Below, one piece after another: positions 57,150 through 64,000 of a stretch of 64,000 bases of DNA. The stretch lies in contig CM045750.1 of assembly GCA_024760905.1 (NCBI GenBank), positions 16,891,919 to 16,955,918 on the forward strand, written 5' to 3'. Under the pieces are notes generated by a model that saw nothing but the letters and a program-made list of their open reading frames with translations, did not search any database and was not told the origin of the DNA. The DNA is from Plotosus lineatus (taxonomy: Eukaryota; Chordata; Actinopteri; Siluriformes; Plotosidae). The stretch's first letter is position 1. Each line of letters begins with the position of its first letter. The position numbers were made by a program, and so were the translations under genes.

Positions 57150-57235
57150 TTTACACATATTGTGTGCTTTTAACTTTGTAGCAACAGTTCTAAGAAAGAT
57201 ATAATGGTATAGGATTTGTATGTACTCATGGCCAT

Positions 57236-57432
57236 AGTGTGTGTGTTTGTGAGAGAGTGCGAGAGAAAGAGAGGTGTATGTGAGCGAGATGGGGGGAGAA
57301 AGAGAGGTGTATGTGAGCGAGATGGGGGGAGAAAGAGAGGTGTATGTGAGCGAGATGGGGGAGAAAGAGAGGAGTTTTGTGTGTGTTGTTGAGGGAATAA
57401 GAGAGGGGAGAGAGTGAGAGACCAAGACTGGT

Positions 57433-57481
<49 letters not shown>

Positions 57482-57605
57482 AGAGAGGGAGAGGGAGAGA
57501 AGTGTACATGTGTGGGGGTTGAGAGAGAGTGAGAGACAGAGATGTGTGTGTGTGTGTGTGAGAGAGGTGTGTAAGAGAGAAAGAAAGAGGGAGGGAGAGA
57601 GGAAG
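57236..57605 (+). repeat. GA/GT-rich tract with a 33-bp tandem repeat
   Basis: The 33-bp unit starting gagaaagagaggtgtatgtg occurs three times from 57263, 57296 and 57329. (GT)n lies at 57435..57478 and 57545..57558. The long frames across it on both strands are artefacts of the repeats. Confidence 0.9.
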
Positions 57606-57960
57606 GCGGAGAGAATGCAGAATACACTGGCAAATCAGTTTTTCAGCCAAATGCATCATGTCATGTATATAATCGATGATTGTGGAAATGTTTTATGCAG
57701 TAACATACAGTGTGAATGGTTTCTTTCTCTATCGTATCTCTTGATTAGATATTATATCTATAAATAGATAGATAGATACTGCTTTATTGATCTCATAATG
57801 GAGAAATTCATAAAGTATCACACAATGACACGAAACAGGGCTGTTGTGTTTTTAAAACAGCAATTCAACTATTTCAGATTGTAACAAGCTGCTGATTTTT
57901 AATTTTATCAAAGTGTATAATGAACCCAATAATTTCTGATTATATATATATATATAATAT

Positions 57961-58297
57961 GGGGGCAGTGGTGGTTTAGTGGTATAGTGCGCTGGATCGC
58001 TGATCCTAAGGTTGGGGGTTCGAGTCCCACTCTCCACAAGGTTGTCACTGTCCCCCCCAGTGCGGCTAACTGGGTTATCAAAGGCGGGCCATGTCTCTCA
58101 CTGTCTATGGTGTGAGGAATGTAAAAGAACCATTGCAGACTTTCGTAAAGAGTAGCTGCAAAGCCGTCCGCGTGTTTCTGTCCCTTGCTAACGGGTTGTG
58201 TCAGGAAGGGCATCCGACGTAAAAACCTCTGCCAAATCAAACGTGCGAATTATTCGCTGTGGCGACCCCTGATAAAGGGAAAAAGCCGAAAGGAAAT
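57961..58297 (+). mobile_element. SINE-R copy 4, full length (reference copy)
   Basis: Head gggggcagtggtggtttagt, body aactgggttatcaaaggcgg, RTE-leader piece gggttgtgtcaggaagggca at 58192..58211, continuing to cgacgtaaaa, and RTE 3' piece ttcgctgtggcgacccctga to gccgaaaggaaatctc. This copy shows the match to the RTE leader best. Confidence 0.88.
57972..58027 (+). promoter_or_regulatory. Internal RNA polymerase III promoter of SINE-R
   Basis: A-box-like tggtttagtggt at 57972..57983 and a perfect B box ggttcgagtcc at 58017..58027, spaced as in a tRNA gene. They would drive transcription of the SINE RNA. Activity is unknown. Confidence 0.7.
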
Positions 58298-58704
58298 CTC
58301 ATGTTATATATAACAACTATTATTATTAGTATTATTAGTATTATTATGGAATATAGATAAACAAACATGTGCAGGTCTGCTTTCTTTCGAAAATATGAAA
58401 TATGTAATATTAAAAATCTGTGTCGCTTGTGGAGAAGTAAAGGCTTTCCCTACCACGAAGATCTCCCAGTACATCTCTTTTAGAAAGTAAATAATGCATA
58501 ATTAATATGAGAACTCTTGTAGAATCCTATTTTAGGAGTGTATCTGATGTGTGTTTAAATGGATTCTGAATTTACTGTGATAGTGTGTTCAAAAAAAAAA
58601 CAAATAGAAAACCATATGTTACACCAAAACACTGCATATACTTAACTAAAAACACGTAAAGAAAATTGATTGCCTCCGTTGGAAAATTATTTTCTTTACT
58701 AAGA

Positions 58705-59075
58705 AGTCATGGTGACGGTGACTGACAGTGACATTAGCACACCCATCTCACATTGAGGTGCAAAGGACATGGACATGCAAATGAAAAGGACATGCAAATT
58801 CCACATCGGAATTTGCATGTCCTTTTCATTTGCATGTCCATGTCCTTTCCATGCTTGTGTGGGTTTCCTCAGAGTACTCTGGTTTCCTCCCAGAATCTAA
58901 AGATCTGTTAAAATTGTCCCCAGCTGTGAGTGCGAGTGCGAATTATTCTGTGTGTTGCCCTGCAATGGTTTGGTGAGATGTTCATAGTGTAGTCAAGAGG
59001 TGGCAAAGATGGGCTCACAGACCATTGGAGCCTAAGAGGATTAGGCACTACAGCGAATGAATGAATGAATGAATA
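58705..59075 (+). mobile_element. SINE-V copy containing a perfect hairpin
   Basis: Worn head (catggtgacggtgactgac), core split by the palindrome at 58762..58848, core end (ttcctcagagtactctgg), linker (agctgtgagtgcgagtg) and tail to gaatgaatgaatgaatac. Confidence 0.78.
58762..58848. repeat. 41-bp perfect inverted repeat with a 5-base loop
   Basis: The left arm 58762..58802 and right arm 58808..58848 are exact reverse complements; the loop is acatc. The right arm contains the normal SINE-V core start (ggaatttgcatgtcc). Each arm also holds a 12-bp direct repeat (ggacatgcaaat in the left arm). Confidence 0.97.
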
Positions 59076-59420
59076 CTGGTGGCATGGTTGTGTTGCTTAC
59101 AGTGGTGGAAACTTGTTGCAAGATGGTTCTAGCCCACAGCTCACGACCAACCGTAGGCTTTCATTGTGGAATTTGCATGTTGTCCCCATTCTTGCATAGG
59201 TTTCTTTTCCAGGTACTTTGGTTTCATTCCCACAACCCAGAAACCTGCACATTAGGTTTAATGTGTATTGTAATTTGCCCATGAGTGTGAAGGGTTGTTT
59301 GTCTCTGTGTTAGCCACGCAGTAGATTGATGACCTGTTCATGGTGTTTGTTGTCTCTTGTCCAAAGTCAGTTGATATTGATTCCAGCTTCCTCCACAACC
59401 TTGGCAGATAAGTAGTACAG
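59076..59420 (+). mobile_element. SINE-V copy
   Basis: Worn head (ctggtggcatggttgtgttg), core (tgtggaatttgcatgttgtcc), linker (catgagtgtgaagggttg) and tail (gttgatattgattccagcttcc). It directly follows the (TGAA)n end of the preceding copy. Confidence 0.72.
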
Positions 59421-59913
59421 TTAAATGCTGTATGGATCTAATCTTGTATACATAGTAATGATGGGCAATTCGTGAACGAATCGTTGAAAAGAATTGATTC
59501 ATTTACGTGAACGAGTGAATCAATTCGCAAATGCAACTGAATCGATTCACCAGGACTTTGCTAATATAACCATCTATTACTGTATCACATAAAGTACTTG
59601 GAATCACTCATTACCTCTAATAGCCGGCAGAGGCGGAAGAGCTGTGTGATGCACTGTGCAGCAGGCAGACTCTACGGCAAGATCTCTGACGGTATCATGT
59701 AGTGATCCGCTGAATCATTGCATGACTGAGTTGGATCTAGTTGCTGAATCATTCAGTGAACCACTTACTCAGCAAATCATTCACTAATCATTAACTCACT
59801 GAATCACTCAGTGAACAGCTAACTCAATGAATCACTCCGAGATTATATACTAGTAGAAAATGTTGATCAAGTTTTGTAATTTGCAAACTAGATTATTTAT
59901 CAATATTAAAAAG

Positions 59914-60860
59914 GGAATCCTACTTATTTCGCGGTTAATGGGGACCAGCCCAAGCGAAATGCGAAAAACCGCTAAATGACTTCTGACACTTCTTAAGGAC
60001 ACCCACCCACCTATATAAAATTTATATAGAAGTTCATTTTAAAGTGTTCTATGCATGTTACTGTCATACAGGCAACGTGTGTTAATATATAAATAAATTA
60101 TACGCCTTATAATGCCAATAAATATACATAAATACTGTATAACAAACCTTATAAATAACAAACCCATGGCCACGTCGAGAATGAGAATCACTGGCGGCAC
60201 TGGTGCTTGGTTGGGGCTCGTCAGCGCCTCCAGAGCCTTTGCTTTAGTACTTATCATGTTAGTGTCAAAACTCAAATTATTTTTATGGCGGGCCGTGATC
60301 CACAACGATAAGGTGTTTTCCATTTTCACAACTGTTATGGTCTGTGCTAGTTGGCAGCGTTTAACCCTCTTTCTCTCTCTCCATAAACTGCATGCGCTGG
60401 TGAGGGGCGTGGCTGTTACCCGCAAGTGAAATCCAGAGAGCGCACCTGAATTCACTCGGCCATCAGCGCACGATAAAGACCTCCGTGCTCGACCAGTTTC
60501 CGTGTTGATACTCTCCAAGTGATTTTGGTTTTTGTTTTTCCCTGACCACTACGGTGAACAGGATTTTTCCTGCACCCCAGTGCTTCCCCTGAGCTCAATA
60601 AAAGTCATTGTTTCATGAGGGAGGAAAGGTGTGTTGGATGCTGGGAAATATAATCTCGACCAATCAGCTTGCTGGATTCACAGCCAGTTAAAGAACACTC
60701 AAGTCAAGCAGGAGAACAGAGCATGTTGGTTAGCGTAGTTGAATATATATGTCGTGCTCGTGAATTTTGAATAATCTTTAATTTTTTAATTTCCCAATGG
60801 GAAATCCGGCGATATTGCAGGGACGCGGAGTAGGAAACGCGAAGTGGTGGGCGAGTACTG
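59914..60860 (-). mobile_element. Tigger-like DNA transposon remnant nested in the hAT-like element
   Basis: The right end gtggtgggcgagtactg precedes TA. The left end (atcctacttatttcgcgg) is worn and its exact start is uncertain. A transposase relic lies inside on the minus strand. Confidence 0.65.
60219..60323 (-). pseudogene. Tigger transposase second DNA-binding domain relic
   Basis: Within a 159-codon frame, 35 residues read MENTLSLWITARHKNNLSFD, then TNMISTKAKALEAL. This matches the HTH_CenpB pattern of Tigger transposases (ME..L..WI.D...K.IPL....I..KA..L), a domain that helps bind the element ends. Residues before and after show no clear homology, and the first helix-turn-helix and the DDE core are missing. 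It comes from a third Tigger subfamily. Confidence 0.65.
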
Positions 60861-61175
60861 TAGTATGTTTGACTATTCAGTATGATACCTCTTCGTGACA
60901 GGACTCAATAACTCAGTGAGTTCATGCTATGTTTTGCAACGCAGTGGTGCAGGTTTAATCCTGGTAGAGGGTTTTTTGTTTTGTTTTGTTTTTTTTGGTG
61001 ATTCAAATGAATTGATATGAATTGATTTGCTACAGATAAACAACCCTTTTTTTCTTTCAGCTTTTTCCCTTTTCCAGGAGTCGCCACAGCGAATCATCGC
61101 ATGTTTTGACGACAGTTAAACGACCCAAAGTAATCAAATTCGTTAAAAGAATCTGATTTCCCATCACTAATACAT

Positions 61176-61854
61176 TACGCCTGGGCAAAACCAAAATCGT
61201 ACAGTTGAATATTTACTCTTGATTACTTTTTAAATCATTCAAGCAAATCATTATTTTCCGACAAACCTAAGCAACCCAGACTGAGAGTCGGGCTTATTTT
61301 TTACTGACATCTTGAATTGATGACAGTAAAAGTGAACAACACCATAAAGTGTTCTTCAGCACATGCCAATTAAAGACTTTCAATTTCATTAAGATCGGGA
61401 ATCTGCAGTGCAAATACATATGTGAAAACGATTCCTCATGCTACCTGAACTCTATCGTCTTTCTTTTGAATTCCAATTTTATATCTGTGCTGTCAGGGAA
61501 GTCCATTGATAGTATAACCTGCTTATTCACTACATCCAGGCTGTTGATTGACTCCATTTTGTTGTTACGTAATGATGCTGAGCCTTGAACTGACCAACTG
61601 GAGCAACCTTGCTGTGATGATTACACGCTGTAATCAATGCCTGGAGGCACTCCAGCAAAATATTAGAATGCATAACTTTTCTTTGGCTGGGCAAAGTACA
61701 TTTAAATTAATGTTCAAATGAAAAAAATCAGAAATTAAATGATGACTGTTAGATCTTTAATCAGGAATTCTTGTTTACATTGTGCAATTTTTTCTCTACA
61801 AGACATTTCAGTGAGGCTATCTTATTTTAATAAGGGATTTGTTTGTGATTTGTT
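61176..61854. other. No recognised feature
   Basis: AT-rich unique sequence. The 79-codon frame at 61349..61588 resembles nothing I know. Confidence 0.5.
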
Positions 61855-62205
61855 TATTGATTTGCTGAATCACTTAATCCTGCATGGTCACGGGGATTCT
61901 GGAACACATCTCGGCCAACACTGAGCAAAGGCAGGGTACACCCTAAACACTTCATCAGATCATCACAGTCAACACATGTACATCCAGGTACAGTGACATT
62001 CACATCTGGGGCAATTGGGAACAGCAATTTGCTCCAATGGGGATGTTTTTGGAGTGTGGGAGGAAACTGGCATACCTAGAAAACAAACACGCAAGCCCAG
62101 GTTGAACAGCAAACTCCACACAAAAATTTCCTTGCTAAGCCCCGGACATAAACCTGATCACTGTGAGGCTGATGTGCTAACCACTACACCACCGTGCCAC
62201 CCATG
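61855..62205 (-). mobile_element. SINE-V copy, full length, minus strand
   Basis: Tail (ttgctgaatcacttaatcctg to tcggccaacactgagc), linker, core (tgggaggaaactggcatacc) and head (accactacaccaccgtgccacc). Confidence 0.78.
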
Positions 62206-62977
62206 CCCCCTTATATTTGGTCCAAATAAGTATTATTAATGGAAAGCAGATTGTAATGGCTGCATTGAAGGCATTATGTGTTAAAGTTGTGGTATGAGTC
62301 TTGTTCAAAATCAATTGTGCCCTTTTTTTGAACCCCAAAGTATCTGTGGCCATCCTCATTTCATTACATACCACTGTGCATAATTACGGCTCAACTGCAG
62401 CTTGGATCTGTATGTGCAGCTACAGCTGGTGTCTGAGTGCAAGAGCCAGAGAGCAGAAAGCCATTATATATGGTATGTTATTTTTTTTTCCCATACATTT
62501 GTTTATCAGACACACACTGAGCCGGAGAGCGAGCTGTCTCAGTCAGATAGACACACGTAGGCACTCCCCTGAGCGTCCCAGGAACTCCTCTGGATTGGTA
62601 AAGGCTTCATTAGCCACAACCAGCTTCTCTGCAGAAGGAACATCTGTTTGCTAACTGCTAGCATCGTTATCCATCCCTCTCCGTCTGCCTTATTGCCGGC
62701 ATGGTCCCATGTCTGTTAATAGAATCCTCATTAGGAAGCGGTTTCTTGATGGAGAACAGTGCCAGTGCATGGCGAAACTCTCCCACTGGTGTCTATCATG
62801 ACAAGAACATCTAACTATGATTTTGTTTAAAGAGCACTGAAATAAAGCTTCCTTGACCCCAAATGGCAGCAAATACGGTGGCGTCTGTGTATCTATAGAG
62901 AATTTAGTCAGCTATGTTAGTGTCAGCATCAATATAGTCTTGTTTGGTAAAATTCACACAGTAGTGAAATTCACATC

Positions 62978-62978
<1 letters not shown>
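62206..62978. other. Stretch without recognisable transposons
   Basis: About 770 bp with mixed composition, no repeat hallmarks and no convincing frame. It may be ordinary unique intron or hold conserved elements. Confidence 0.45.
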
Positions 62979-63038
<60 letters not shown>

Positions 63039-63051
63039 TAGATATATATAT

Positions 63052-63096
<45 letters not shown>

Positions 63097-63132
63097 TATA
63101 TATATAGATATATATATATATATATATATATA
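62979..63132. repeat. (TA)n with TAGA interruptions
   Basis: About 150 bp of TA units, broken by several tagatata motifs. Confidence 0.95.
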
Positions 63133-63265
63133 GTAGCCAATTCCCACTCAGATGTGGGATGGTCGAGGAGTGGTGAGCAAGAAATGCAAACTGTACTTAT
63201 TTACTGTTTCAAATTGCCCCAGGTCTGAGGGTGTAGGGTTGTTTTGTCTGAGTGACTGAGTGAAT
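63133..63265 (+). mobile_element. SINE-V linker fragment
   Basis: Only tgtttcaaattgccccaggtctgagg and a short stretch after it are recognisable. Confidence 0.45.
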
Positions 63266-63310
63266 TACCACCAATCAAGTACTGCCTCTGTGTCATCCAA
63301 CCACCACCAA

Positions 63311-63649
63311 CTAGAGAGGGGCATAATGTCCCGTGTAACTGCCACCCACATCTTTGTATGAACTTGGAGGGAGAGATCTATCTGCTATCCACTTTTGCAG
63401 GAATTCACTAACCGACACCCATGATTGGCTAGTCTCCCTGCCATATGAGATTGGCCAATTAGCTTCCATGAACTTCCGGCCACAGCCGTCTGCGAAATCA
63501 ACCTTGATCTCAACCCGTGATCTCCAGGTGGATAGTTGCGCACCGTGCTGATCCACCAGCTTCAATCTAAAGATAATGGGCTCTGACCAGAAATACCACT
63601 TGCTCCTTTTATGACTTCTTGACTGCAAGGTCAGAGCTTTTTTCACCAC
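63311..63649 (-). other. Unidentified 112-codon open frame
   Basis: The frame runs from an ATG at 63649 to a stop at 63311 and is not low-complexity: it contains WYFWSEPIIFRLKLVDQHG, VEIKVDFADGCGRKF and ANWPISYGRETSQSW. The mix of Trp, Gly, charged and hydrophobic residues looks more protein-like than most frames here. I do not recognise a family. It may be a fragment of an unrecognised transposon gene or chance. No splice sites or partner frame could be assigned. Confidence 0.3.
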
Positions 63650-64000
63650 ATCTTACTTCAGACGCACAGTGAGTGGAGTCGCTCAAGCATTGCCACAATA
63701 GTAAGGCAGTTTGACGAGAGCCAGAGCAAAGTCAATTTCTCAGTGTCACAACTGATAAACCTAAAATGCAAACTGACCAAAACGGACATATGAAAGAGGC
63801 TGCTCAGAATTTATGATCAGAATGCCTGCTTTATCAACAGCATATGTGGCTGTTTAGCTGATCGCTAAGTTTAAAAAACATTATTTAGGCTGAAATATCA
63901 AGAGTTCAAAGAACTCACTAAAAGGCAATTAGCCTTATTGCTTGGTATGCCCAGCTGTCAGCTTCACTGGGAATCAACCAGCCCCGTCTGGGGTTTAGGT
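63650..64000. other. No recognised feature
   Basis: Unique-looking sequence up to the window end. Confidence 0.5.

Larger units (their letters stand above)
59454..61169. mobile_element. hAT-like element rich in TGAATC motifs, with nested insertions
   Basis: The ends agtaatgatgggcaattcg and gatttcccatcacta are inverted in part. ATACAT occurs just outside both ends (59448..59453, 61170..61175), perhaps part of an 8-bp duplication. The arms at 59480..59830 and 60900..61160 are full of gaatca/tgattc motifs. A Tigger remnant and a SINE-R 3' scrap (cttttccaggagtcgccac, 61055..61105) lie inside. Confidence 0.6.

Noticed and set aside
57087..57659. Frames of 190 and 135 codons rich in Ser, Leu, His and Thr
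   Set aside because: They translate the GA/GT simple-repeat tract at 57236..57605.
57961..58040. tRNA gene
   Set aside because: A and B boxes are present, but the acceptor and anticodon arms do not pair and the same head occurs in many SINE copies.

Overview
The window is vertebrate, almost certainly teleost, nuclear DNA. Evidence: one spliced exon with GT/AG borders, many tRNA-headed SINEs including V-SINEs with (TGAA)n tails, RTE, Rex3 and other non-LTR retrotransposons, Tigger/pogo-, hAT- and Harbinger-like DNA transposon remnants, and long CA/TA microsatellites. I see no prokaryotic or viral gene organisation. I cannot name the species.

Only one host coding segment is supported: an internal 186-nt neuroligin exon at 15519..15704 on the + strand, phase 1 at both borders. 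It encodes part of the cholinesterase-like domain around the nucleophile elbow, where the catalytic serine is replaced (GSGIG). It fits neuroligin 3 best. Everything else is read as intron: at least 15.5 kb upstream and 48 kb downstream, with no second exon recognised.

The introns are heavily nested repeats. (1) RTE-clade LINE, four copies, each with a target-site duplication: a 574-bp 3' piece at 3615, a 2.9-kb copy at 10883, a 3.1-kb near-complete minus copy at 33296..36411 whose endonuclease half is still open, and a 240-bp 3' piece at 53999. (2) SINE-R: a tRNA-like head, a body, a piece identical to the RTE 5' leader and the RTE 3' end. (3) SINE-V: about 35 V-SINE copies. (4) SINE-X: SINE-R head and body joined to the SINE-V tail. 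(5) MITE-A: nine Tigger-like copies. (6) MITE-B: three copies carrying an array of CCAAT and GC boxes. (7) hAT-like elements, some with 8-bp duplications. (8) Fragments of three other LINEs, including a Rex3 copy with a twin-priming type inversion at 48218..49553.

Layout: 1..15.5 kb holds Tigger remnants, SINE-V copies, two MITE-A nests and RTE copy 2; 15.5 kb is the exon; 16..33 kb holds SINE-V, hAT elements, MITE-A/B and microsatellites with quieter stretches at 27.2..28.8 and 30.9..32.1 kb; 33.3..36.4 kb is RTE copy 3; 38..45 kb holds SINE-V, a split LINE and SINE-R; 45.9..49.8 kb is one DNA transposon carrying at least four later insertions; 50..64 kb holds a Harbinger-like MITE, SINE-V, SINE-R/X, a 41-bp perfect hairpin and a hAT element with a Tigger relic inside.

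The LINEs presumably supplied the retrotransposition machinery for the SINEs, and lost DNA transposons supplied it for the MITEs. Nothing suggests a new multi-gene system. The most interesting signals are the RTE-derived SINE, the swapped SINE tails, the CCAAT-array MITE, the Rex3 inversion and the perfect hairpin. Family names come from memory of repeat families and were not checked against a database.
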